Source: Taibaiella sp.
GTDB taxonomy: Bacteria > Bacteroidota > Bacteroidia > Chitinophagales > Chitinophagaceae
Direction: 5' to 3'
Assembly (NCBI GenBank): GCA_016786705.1
Contig: JAEUVV010000003.1
Coordinates: 310,001 to 374,000 of the forward strand
DNA length: 64,000 nucleotides
Shown here: in pieces, positions 33,898 to 40,950 of the stretch
Numbering within the stretch: position 1 is the stretch's first letter
Layout of the letters: every line of letters begins with the position of its first letter
Notes under the pieces: generated by a model
The model's input: only the letters and a program-made list of their open reading frames with translations
Database searches by the model: none
Told to the model about the DNA's origin: nothing
Translations under genes and position numbers: made by a program

Positions 33898-34266
33898 ATG
33901 TGGCGCGCACTATTTGAATCCATATTGAAAATGGACAATATGCATACCGGACCGGAGCCTTCCGGCAATAAACGCCGGAGCAAATGGGCAGAATACCTGT
34001 TTATTTTTAGCCTGCTGGGGCTTATCCTGGCCGTTACGCTCTTTCCTGGTATGTATCGCTTTCAAAATAAATTATTGCTGCTGACACTGCTTACTCTTAG
34101 CGCTATGTTCCTGGGTAGCCTTACCCTGTCTTTCCTTGGTTTGGTAAAAGTTTTGCATAGCATGTATCCGCAAGACTTCTTATTGCTTTTTGCCTCCATT
34201 ACTATCATATACTCTATTATACTGTGTGTGCTAAACCTTAAATTTGAGCTAATTTCACTAGCTTAA
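33898..34266 (+). CDS. Small membrane protein
   Basis: A 122-residue protein with a soluble, basic N-terminus of about 35 residues and three hydrophobic segments (about 40-58, 66-88, 98-118). No motif is recognised. It begins 21 bases after the ketosynthase-like gene, in the same direction, and is followed at 10 bases by an alkyltransferase-like gene. Confidence 0.7.
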   Translation: MWRALFESILKMDNMHTGPEPSGNKRRSKWAEYLFIFSLLGLILAVTLFPGMYRFQNKLLLLTLLTLSAMFLGSLTLSFLGLVKVLHSMYPQDFLLLFASITIIYSIILCVLNLKFELISLA

Positions 34267-34276
34267 AATTCATTTA

Positions 34277-34600
34277 ATGGACACGCTACCCCAATACCAG
34301 GCTATTTTCGAGATCGTTATGCTGATTCCCAGGGGCAGGGTCTGTAGTTATGGTGTGATTGCTAAATATGCCGGGCCCGGTATTACTGCCAGGATTGTAG
34401 GCCGTGCTATGTCTGCTTCCCACAACCTGGCGGTGCCGGCACATCGCGTGGTTAACAGCCAGGGTAAACTGACCGGTAAAATGCATTTTGAAACGGCTAC
34501 ACGCATGCAGGAGCTCCTGGAGGCAGAAGGCGTCAGGATCAAAAAAGATAAAGTAGTAGATTTTGCAAAATGCTTCTGGTCCCCCGATGAGCTAATTTAA
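34277..34600 (+). CDS. Alkyltransferase-like protein (ATL, MGMT family without catalytic Cys)
   Basis: A 107-residue protein matching the C-terminal DNA-binding domain of O6-alkylguanine-DNA alkyltransferase. It has I-P-R-G-R-V-C-S-Y-G, the recognition helix around T-A-R-I-V-G-R-A-M, and P-A-H-R-V at residues 54-58 where active enzymes have P-C-H-R-V. The Cys-to-Ala change makes it an ATL: such proteins bind alkylated guanine without removing it and flag it for nucleotide excision repair. Length fits the ATL class. Confidence 0.9.
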   Translation: MDTLPQYQAIFEIVMLIPRGRVCSYGVIAKYAGPGITARIVGRAMSASHNLAVPAHRVVNSQGKLTGKMHFETATRMQELLEAEGVRIKKDKVVDFAKCFWSPDELI

Positions 34601-34798
34601 TTTATTTAATATTTTATACATTTTTTTATTTTTAATTAATTTATTTTATTATTTATAAAATACAAATTATTGCTTATATAGTGCTTCTACTGAGGGCTAT
34701 TAGTAGATGTTCAATATTTTTTGATTGTTAAATATGAATCCTATATATTTGTAATAACCTTTGAAAAAACCTTCAATATTACTTTACTGCCTATTTAA
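34601..34798. other. AT-rich intergenic region with promoter
   Basis: About 200 bases of very AT-rich sequence (runs of TTTATTTTA type at 34605-34675) separate the ATL gene from a secreted-protein operon. Apart from the promoter at 34720-34751, no RNA gene, terminator with a clear stem or repeat was recognised. Confidence 0.6.
34720..34751 (+). promoter_or_regulatory. Promoter of secreted-protein operon
   Basis: A -33 TTTG (34720-34723) and a -7 TATATTTG (34744-34751) with 20 bases between, an excellent Bacteroidota match. The predicted start near 34758 lies shortly before the first gene of the three-gene run. Confidence 0.78.
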
Positions 34799-35656
34799 TT
34801 GTTTGAAATAGATGGCGGAGCTAATAACAGCTCCTGTCCGTTATTGACTTGCTTAAAACCTATAACAATTAAACAAAGTATTGCGATACGCCTTGGAGGT
34901 ATTTGTTTGAGCCTGCTTACTTGCATTAATGTGCAGGCACAACGTGTTTACGCTTCCCTGGAACAAAATAGTGGTATCATAAGCGGTGCGTCGAATGCTA
35001 CAAGCAGTGACTCGTCAACCTACTCTACCCTTACTTCTGTATTGTTCGGTTCTGCCACACAGAATCTCCAGTTTTCAGCAGCCAATAAACCAAGCAGCAC
35101 CACGCCGATCATACTCCGTATGACCACTTCTTCCGGCCTGGTATTAGGTACAGGTTTGGTATCCAACCTGGAAGTGGCCAAAACTTTAGGGGGCATAAGC
35201 CCAACCGTAGGTACCGTATACACCAGCACTTCGCTCGCTGCCCTCCTTGGCTTAGGCAGTGTAGTCGGGGAAATGTTGATCCCACCCGAAAATGCCAATT
35301 TTGATGGCGTAAGGGCTTATTTCTATGGCCTGGCTAACTCTATACGTATTTATTATGCTTTTTACATTAAATCGCCGACGGCCAACAACCTGACGACCTG
35401 TTCCGGGCAAAGTGCCATCCTGCCGATCACCAATTTTCAAAGCGGCTATACTTATAAGTTGTATGAAGGTACTACACAGGTAGGTACCACCACAACGGCC
35501 AACATGCCTTTACCGGTAATTACAACCGCTACTACTGTTATTAAAAACTACAGCCTGGAAGCCATTGAGGCTAATGTTTATCCTTCCGGTCGAACAGCCG
35601 TACAGGTAACAGTACGGCCCCGGCCTACCGTGCCCGGAAACGCAACGCTTAACTAA
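34799..35656 (+). CDS. Secreted protein of unknown function (first of three)
   Basis: Up to 285 residues. There is no ATG near the front; the frame opens with TTG at 34799, with another TTG near 34847. A signal-peptide-like stretch (L-G-G-I-C-L-S-L-L-T-C-I-N-V-Q-A-Q) lies unusually far in, at about residues 32-48, so a TTG start nearer to it is more plausible. The mature part is Ser/Thr-rich and beta-predicted, followed by an Ig-like region with Y-K-L-Y-E-G. No T9SS tail is seen. It is followed at about 46 bases by a similar secreted protein. Function unknown, possibly surface adhesion or matrix. Confidence 0.65.
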   Translation: MFEIDGGANNSSCPLLTCLKPITIKQSIAIRLGGICLSLLTCINVQAQRVYASLEQNSGIISGASNATSSDSSTYSTLTSVLFGSATQNLQFSAANKPSSTTPIILRMTTSSGLVLGTGLVSNLEVAKTLGGISPTVGTVYTSTSLAALLGLGSVVGEMLIPPENANFDGVRAYFYGLANSIRIYYAFYIKSPTANNLTTCSGQSAILPITNFQSGYTYKLYEGTTQVGTTTTANMPLPVITTATTVIKNYSLEAIEANVYPSGRTAVQVTVRPRPTVPGNATLN

Positions 35657-35702
35657 TTTAAACTATAAATTTTTCTCTTTTCAACCTAAAAAATCAAATG
35701 TT

Positions 35703-36344
35703 ATGAAAGCCAGATTCCTCAAATTAATTATTATTACAACCGCATTGAGCCTGATGCCCCTCGCCCATGCAATGGCAGGCGTTTTCTATGTCTGCTCCGG
35801 TACAGCATTTACCTTAACACCTGGTGTGTCCACTTTTGCCGTTTATGAATGGAGTGATGGCGCAACGGTAGTGCAAACCGGTAGCAGTCCCAACCTGGTA
35901 CAAACGGTTACCCTAAGCCCGGCTACAACTGCTATTGCCAAGACCTATAATCTACGGGTACAGGATGCCAATGGTTGTTGGTCCGCGCAGACTTCTCATA
36001 CTGTTTATGTCTTACCAGCATTAACCGCTTCTATTTCCGGTACTACTGCGGTATGTTCCAATGTTACGGTGAGTGAAACATTAACGGCCACAAGCAATTT
36101 CGGCACCCTTAACCTTACGGCGGCAACAGGGCTTAACTATGCCTTTACCTGGACCGGTGGCGGCACTCCTTCCGGGACGAATAACAGCCAGAACCTGGTA
36201 ACGGCAAGTGGCACTTATGATGTATCTGTAGCTTATGTTTTACCCACCAACGACGGGTCTAAGCTTAGTGCCTGTAACGGTACTGCTTCCCATACGATCA
36301 ATACCAATACAGCGCCTACTACGCCTTCGGTTACGATCCAATAA
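35703..36344 (+). CDS. Secreted Ig/PKD-like repeat protein (second of three)
   Basis: A 213-residue protein with a signal peptide (L-M-P-L-A-H-A-M-A) and two Ser/Thr/Gly-rich beta-sandwich-like repeats of about 85 residues resembling PKD/Ig-like surface modules (Y-E-W-S-D-G; C-S-N-V-T-V; F-T-W-T-G-G-G). It stops at T-P-S-V-T-I-Q without a sorting domain. Repeats of this sort normally sit in much longer T9SS proteins, so this may be a fragment of an ancestral larger gene. There are 36 bases to the next gene. Confidence 0.75.
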   Translation: MKARFLKLIIITTALSLMPLAHAMAGVFYVCSGTAFTLTPGVSTFAVYEWSDGATVVQTGSSPNLVQTVTLSPATTAIAKTYNLRVQDANGCWSAQTSHTVYVLPALTASISGTTAVCSNVTVSETLTATSNFGTLNLTAATGLNYAFTWTGGGTPSGTNNSQNLVTASGTYDVSVAYVLPTNDGSKLSACNGTASHTINTNTAPTTPSVTIQ

Positions 36345-36380
36345 TTTATTAATGATGGCTTAAGTGCCGAACGAGTGCTG

Positions 36381-37463
36381 ATGAATAAGAATAAGAATCT
36401 GGTCTTTTTGCTGTTTGCTGTCCTATGCCCGGCCGGGGTATATGCACAGCAAGCAGTCTATATCTGTAACGGAGAGACCAGGTTACTTACAGCGAGTTCT
36501 TCGGGCGCAGCCAGCTATCAATGGTATAAGAATGGCATAGCGCTGAACGGCGCGGTAGACAGTACACTTACTGTAAGTGAAGCTGCTACTTTTACGGTAC
36601 GGTCAACTTCCGCTACCGGTTGTCCTTCTTTTTTTTCGGATAATATAATTGTACAAATTAAAGCTCCCAATACTTTAAATGATTCTGTTACTGTAGATAC
36701 TGCTACACAGATCCCGGTACTTTTAAATGATTCCACTTATTGCAGTCCTTTTGACCTGGCTACGCTCAGTATTGTACAGTATCCGTTAAAAGGAATGGTT
36801 TCGATACTTGCAAACGGTATTTTTCTCTATGTGCCCAATCCCGGGACCAGCGGTACCGACAGTTTTCAATATGCAATCAATGATCTGAGTGGTAATACCA
36901 GCAACCAGGCAACTGTATATATAACTCTGGAAACGCTGCCGCTTTTTATCAACCTGCACCGATTTACGGCCGACCTGGTCAACAGGAATGTATGGTTGCA
37001 ATGGACCTGTGAAAAAAGCGAACTGTTGTCCCGGATAGAAATTGAACGAAGCGCTAATGGGACGCAATGGTCGATTATTGGGATCCGGATGCCTGGTAAT
37101 ACGGGAGATTACTCTTTCCTGGATTACCTGCCGCCTTTCGGGCCCCAATTTTACCGCCTGAAGCTCAGGAGTGTGGATGGCGCCTACGTCTATAGTGATG
37201 TGCGGCAGGTATTCATCCCCGGCGACAAAGATGAGGTCCGGGTCTATCCTAACCCGGCAGACCAGGAAGTTACTATCGAAATACCTTATAATACAGGTAG
37301 CTTCATCCAGCTCATTGACGATGCGGGAAAAGTGCTGAAAGCAATTAATACGCATGAGCATTATATAAGACTGGACCTGGGGGCATTTCCTTCAGGTGCT
37401 TATATGCTCCGGCTAACGGACCGCAATGGGAGCAGTAAGTCGTATAAAATCAATAAAATTTAA
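36381..37463 (+). CDS. Secreted Ig-like/cadherin-like protein with T9SS type A sorting domain (third of three)
   Basis: About 360 residues: signal peptide (C-P-A-G-V-Y-A-Q); an Ig-like module (Y-Q-W-Y-K-N-G-I); a tandem-type cadherin-like module (L-L-N-D-S; Y-V-P-N-P-G-T-S-G-T-D-S-F-Q-Y); a beta-rich segment; and a C-terminal type A sorting domain (V-Y-P-N-P-A-D-Q; G-A-Y-M-L-R-L; a basic end). It is exported by T9SS and anchored on, or released from, the cell surface. It is the only member of the three-gene run with the sorting signal. The ATG at 36381 is preferred to a GTG two codons earlier. Confidence 0.85.
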   Translation: MNKNKNLVFLLFAVLCPAGVYAQQAVYICNGETRLLTASSSGAASYQWYKNGIALNGAVDSTLTVSEAATFTVRSTSATGCPSFFSDNIIVQIKAPNTLNDSVTVDTATQIPVLLNDSTYCSPFDLATLSIVQYPLKGMVSILANGIFLYVPNPGTSGTDSFQYAINDLSGNTSNQATVYITLETLPLFINLHRFTADLVNRNVWLQWTCEKSELLSRIEIERSANGTQWSIIGIRMPGNTGDYSFLDYLPPFGPQFYRLKLRSVDGAYVYSDVRQVFIPGDKDEVRVYPNPADQEVTIEIPYNTGSFIQLIDDAGKVLKAINTHEHYIRLDLGAFPSGAYMLRLTDRNGSSKSYKINKI

Positions 37464-37578
37464 TAAGCCTGTTTCTTTCAATGGCCCGGTCCCAGTACGT
37501 AAACAAGTATATATAGTTTAAGTCCATTTCAAAAGTTATTGTTTTTATAAGGTACTTTACAGATTGTTTGAAGTTCTG

Positions 37579-37586
37579 TATATTTG
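37579..37586 (+). promoter_or_regulatory. -7 promoter element before DUF4834 gene
   Basis: TATATTTG ends 6 bases before the ATG at 37593, so transcription would start at or next to the start codon; the mRNA may be leaderless or nearly so. No clear -33 element was identified. Confidence 0.45.
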
Positions 37587-37592
37587 CCTATT

Positions 37593-37799
37593 ATGTTTTG
37601 GAAAACAGTCATATTTTTATTTATCGCCTCATTAGTTTTAAGATTTGTGTTGAAATACGTGCTGCCTATAGCCCGTATTACTAAAGGTATGCGACAGCAG
37701 ATGAATGATATACAGAACCAGGTAAATCAGCAGGCTGCGCAGCAAAATCAGAAAAAAAGAGTGGATGGAGAGTTTATTGACTATGAAGAAGTCAAATAA
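37593..37799 (+). CDS. DUF4834 family small membrane protein
   Basis: About 68 residues: one N-terminal transmembrane helix (T-V-I-F-L-F-I-A-S-L-V-L-R-F-V-L), a basic linker, a Gln/Asn-rich helix (N-Q-V-N-Q-Q-A-A-Q-Q-N-Q) and an acidic end G-E-F-I-D-Y-E-E-V. This is the typical Bacteroidota DUF4834 pattern. Function unknown. The ATG at 37593 was taken rather than a TTG three codons earlier, which lies within the promoter -7 element. A terminator follows. Confidence 0.85.
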   Translation: MFWKTVIFLFIASLVLRFVLKYVLPIARITKGMRQQMNDIQNQVNQQAAQQNQKKRVDGEFIDYEEVK

Positions 37800-37823
37800 T
37801 TAACCCCAACTTATTGATATATT

Positions 37824-37852
37824 TGCCCGCCGGCTTCCGGTGGGCATTTTTT
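37824..37852 (+). terminator. Terminator after DUF4834 gene
   Basis: Stem TGCCCGCCGG / CCGGTGGGCA (one G-U pair) with a 3-base loop and a following T-run. Confidence 0.88.
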
Positions 37853-37895
37853 ATATAAAACAAGGCCTAATCCCTTAAACATTAATCGCATTAGG

Positions 37896-37903
37896 TATAT
37901 TTG
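37896..37903 (+). promoter_or_regulatory. -7 promoter element before glnS
   Basis: TATATTTG, 24 bases before the glnS ATG. A -33 TTTG at the right distance is not present, so only the -7 element is claimed. Confidence 0.45.
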
Positions 37904-37927
37904 CAAAAAATTTTATTCCAAATTTTT

Positions 37928-39595
37928 ATGAGTGAAGAACGTTCTCTCAATTTTATAGAAGAGATAATCGAAAAAGACCTCGCCAATGGCACCCATAACG
38001 GACGCGTACATACACGTTTCCCTCCTGAGCCCAATGGCTACTTACATATCGGTCATGCCAAATCCATTTGCCTGAATTTTGGCCTGGCTAAAAAATATAA
38101 CGGAAAATGTAATCTTCGTTTTGACGATACCAACCCGGTAACAGAAGATACCGAGTATGTAGACAGCATCATGAATGATGTGCGCTGGCTGGGTTTTGAG
38201 TGGGACGAGTTACATTATACTTCCGATTATTTTACCCAACTGCACGATTTCGCCGTAGACCTTATCCGTAAAGGTTTGGCTTATGTGGATGATTCCAGCG
38301 CTGAAGAGATCGCGGCCATGAAAGGTAATATTGACAGACCGGGTACCAATAGTCCTTACAGGGATCGCAGTGTTGACGAAAACCTCGAGCTGTTTGCAGC
38401 CATGCGTGCCGGTAAATATGCCGACGGTGAAAAAGTACTGCGTGCGAAAATAGATATGGGCCACCCCAACCTCTTGTTACGCGACCCGATCATATACCGG
38501 ATCAAGCATGCCCATCATCATCGCACCGGTGATACCTGGTGTATCTACCCGATGTATGATTTTGCCCACGGACAAAGCGATAGCATTGAAGAGATCACGC
38601 ATTCGATCTGCACCCTGGAGTTTATTCATCATCGCCCTTTATACGATTGGTGTATCGAAAAATTAGGCATTTTTCCTTCCCGTCAATATGAATTTGCGCG
38701 CCTGAACCTGAACTATACGGTGATGAGCAAGCGTAAATTGCTGCAACTGGTCAATGAAAAGCACGTGAGTGGCTGGGACGATCCGCGTATGCCAACCATC
38801 AGCGGTATGCGCCGGCGCGGTTACACGCCCGAGGCTATCCGTAAGTTTGCAGAAACAATCGGTGTGGCCAAGCGGGAGAACCTGATCGATATCGGTTTAC
38901 TGGAGTTTTGTGTGAGAGAGCATCTGAATAAAGTAGCTTTACGCAGGATGGCGGTACTGGACCCGATCAAATTGATCATAACCAATTATCCTGAAGGACA
39001 AACAGAAACCCTGAACGCGGAGAATAATCCTGAAGATGAAAATGGCGGGCATCGCGAGATCAGCTTCAGCAATACTTTATGGATCGAGCGCGAGGACTTC
39101 ATGGAAAATCCGCCGCCCAAATATTTCCGCCTGGGTAAAGGCTTAAAGGTGCGTTTGAAACATGCTTATATAGTAGAGTGTGAAGATTACAAAACCGATG
39201 AAAACGGGAATGTAACAGAAGTGTATTGTAAATACTTCCCGGAAAGCAAAAGCGGTAGTGATACCAGCGGTATCAAGGTGAAAGGAACGATGCACTGGCT
39301 GGATGTAGCTACGGCTAAGGAAGCGGAAATTCGTTTATATGATCGTTTGTTCAAGGTTGAAAACCCTGCTGCAGAGGAAGGCGACTTTAAAGACTATATC
39401 AATGCGGACAGCCTTACGGTCATCCCTAAAGCTTATATAGAGCCGGCTTTAGCGGAGGCTACAGAAGCGGACAGGTTCCAGTTTTTAAGGATCGGTTATT
39501 TCGCTTTGGATAAAGACAGCACTTCGGATAAAGTCGTGTTTAATAAAACCGTTGGCCTGAAAGACAGCTGGGCGAAAGAGCAGAAGAAAGGGTAG
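37928..39595 (+). CDS. glnS: Glutaminyl-tRNA synthetase
   Basis: A class I synthetase of about 555 residues. The H-I-G-H motif is in P-N-G-Y-L-H-I-G-H-A, and the K-M-S-K-S counterpart is V-M-S-K-R-K-L. The C-terminal beta-barrel anticodon-binding domains are complete. It charges tRNA-Gln directly. The ATG at 37928 (M-S-E-E-R-S-L-N-F) is preferred to an upstream TTG. Confidence 0.97.
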   Translation: MSEERSLNFIEEIIEKDLANGTHNGRVHTRFPPEPNGYLHIGHAKSICLNFGLAKKYNGKCNLRFDDTNPVTEDTEYVDSIMNDVRWLGFEWDELHYTSDYFTQLHDFAVDLIRKGLAYVDDSSAEEIAAMKGNIDRPGTNSPYRDRSVDENLELFAAMRAGKYADGEKVLRAKIDMGHPNLLLRDPIIYRIKHAHHHRTGDTWCIYPMYDFAHGQSDSIEEITHSICTLEFIHHRPLYDWCIEKLGIFPSRQYEFARLNLNYTVMSKRKLLQLVNEKHVSGWDDPRMPTISGMRRRGYTPEAIRKFAETIGVAKRENLIDIGLLEFCVREHLNKVALRRMAVLDPIKLIITNYPEGQTETLNAENNPEDENGGHREISFSNTLWIEREDFMENPPPKYFRLGKGLKVRLKHAYIVECEDYKTDENGNVTEVYCKYFPESKSGSDTSGIKVKGTMHWLDVATAKEAEIRLYDRLFKVENPAAEEGDFKDYINADSLTVIPKAYIEPALAEATEADRFQFLRIGYFALDKDSTSDKVVFNKTVGLKDSWAKEQKKG

Positions 39596-39596
39596 C

Positions 39597-39650
39597 TGAT
39601 AAGTGATGGGAGATTAATGATGGGTGAGGTGAAACTTTAATTTTTAAATT
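39597..39650 (+). repeat. Left imperfect inverted repeat flanking four-helix-bundle gene
   Basis: It starts TGATAAGTGAT, then a G/A/T-rich stretch with AATGATGGGTGA and ACTTTAATTTTT. The reverse complement of 40002-40055 matches it in the same order (TGATAAATGAT, GATGATGG, GACTTTATAATTTT), with small gaps. Confidence 0.5.
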
Positions 39651-39655
39651 TATGT

Positions 39656-39988
39656 ATGGATTACAATGAAGTATTCAAATTTAAAACGAAGGAGTTTGCC
39701 ATCAATATTATTGAGGTATGCTCTGGATTAAAGTACACAGATGCCATCGGCATTGTTCGGAAGCAAATCATCCGGTCCGCAACATCCGTTGCTGCCAATT
39801 ACAGGGCTATGTGCAGAGCAAGATCTGATAAAGACCACTTTGCTAAGCTTAGTATCGTAGTTGAAGAGGCCGATGAAACTTTGTTTTGGCTTGAGATTGC
39901 AGAAACAATGAATATATTACACATCAACGTCTTATGTCAACTAAAAGATAAAGCAATAGAAATATCTAAAAGCAACAGCTACCTATAG
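39656..39988 (+). CDS. Four helix bundle protein (23S rRNA IVP / bAvd-like)
   Basis: A 110-residue all-helical protein of the S23/four-helix-bundle family. Characteristic features are F-K-T-K-E-F-A near the start, I-R-S-A-T-S-V-A-A-N-Y-R-A in helix 2, K-L-S-I-V-V-E-E-A-D-E-T-L-F-W-L in helix 3 and a short basic C-terminus. Family members are encoded in rRNA intervening sequences, as single genes in repeat-bounded islands, and as Avd accessory proteins of diversity-generating retroelements. There is no reverse transcriptase or variable repeat here. The gene lies between imperfect inverted repeats and separates glnS from fabG, which suggests a small inserted element. Confidence 0.9.
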   Translation: MDYNEVFKFKTKEFAINIIEVCSGLKYTDAIGIVRKQIIRSATSVAANYRAMCRARSDKDHFAKLSIVVEEADETLFWLEIAETMNILHINVLCQLKDKAIEISKSNSYL

Positions 39989-40001
39989 AAAGAAATTATC
40001 T

Positions 40002-40055
40002 GATTTTTAAAATTATAAAGTCATCAACTATCCATCATCAATCATTTATCACTCA
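40002..40055 (-). repeat. Right imperfect inverted repeat flanking four-helix-bundle gene
   Basis: Inverted partner of 39597-39650: the outer TGATAAATGAT (minus strand) matches 10 of 11 bases, and the inner ATGATGG and CTTTA-AATTTT blocks follow in order. The repeat is degenerate and AT-rich. Confidence 0.5.
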
Positions 40056-40061
40056 TAAATT

Positions 40062-40790
40062 ATGAAGTACGCATTAGTAACGGGGGGATCAAGGGGAATA
40101 GGCCGCGCCATATGTGTGGCCCTGGCCCAGGCCGGTTATCCCGTTTTAATCAACTATAAAGGTAATGCGGCAGCGGCAGCGGAAACCGCCGACCTGGTAA
40201 GAGCTGAAGGACAAACGGCCGAATTAATGCCATTTGATGTAGCGAAGAAAGAAGAGGTGCAAGCAGCCTTGCAGGGTTGGATGGAAAATAATAAAGGCAA
40301 CACGATCGAGGTGCTGGTGAATAATGCAGGTATCAGGAACGATGTGTTGATGACCTTTATGGAGGATGAGCAATGGCGCAGCGTAATGGATACCAGCCTG
40401 GAAGGTATGTACAATGTTACCCGTACTATTATGCAGCCCTTACTGATGAACCGTTACGGGCGTATCATCAATATCGTTTCTTTAAGCGGAATAAAGGGCA
40501 TGCCGGGCCAGGTCAATTATTCCGCGGCTAAAGCCGGTGTGATCGGCGCTACAAAAGCGCTGGCGCAGGAGATCGCGAAACGCAATATTACAGTGAATGC
40601 CATCGCCCCGGGCTTTATCGCTTCCGATATGACCCAGGACCTGGACCAGAAAGAACTATCCGCTATGATCCCGATGAACCGTTTCGGCAAACCGGAAGAA
40701 GTAGCCGCTCTGGTAAAATTCCTGGCTTCTAAAGAGGCAGGATATATTACCGGGCAGGTGATCTCTATCAATGGCGGACTGTATACTTAA
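40062..40790 (+). CDS. fabG: 3-oxoacyl-ACP reductase (SDR family)
   Basis: A 242-residue short-chain dehydrogenase with T-G-G-S-R-G-I-G-R near the N-terminus, N-N-A-G-I, the catalytic Ser in S-L-S-G-I, and Tyr/Lys in Q-V-N-Y-S-A-A-K. The end I-S-I-N-G-G is typical. It is a FabG-type NADPH-dependent ketoacyl reductase; the exact substrate is not fixed by sequence because SDR paralogues in pigment or other fatty-acid-like pathways look alike. No other fab genes are adjacent. Confidence 0.85.
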   Translation: MKYALVTGGSRGIGRAICVALAQAGYPVLINYKGNAAAAAETADLVRAEGQTAELMPFDVAKKEEVQAALQGWMENNKGNTIEVLVNNAGIRNDVLMTFMEDEQWRSVMDTSLEGMYNVTRTIMQPLLMNRYGRIINIVSLSGIKGMPGQVNYSAAKAGVIGATKALAQEIAKRNITVNAIAPGFIASDMTQDLDQKELSAMIPMNRFGKPEEVAALVKFLASKEAGYITGQVISINGGLYT

Positions 40791-40950
40791 ATAACTGAAT
40801 GAGCAGATTAGTGAATTTGTAAATACTACTAATGAATAGAATAAGACAATACATGATCGCTCACCGCCAATACAAGTTGAAAAATATTATAAAGTAGATA
40901 AAGTCAAATTTGCTCATCTACCGATTCAAAAATTTACAAATCAAATAAAA

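Noticed and set aside
39656..39988. Diversity-generating retroelement
   Set aside because: A four-helix-bundle (Avd-like) gene alone is not enough; no reverse transcriptase, template repeat or variable repeat is present.
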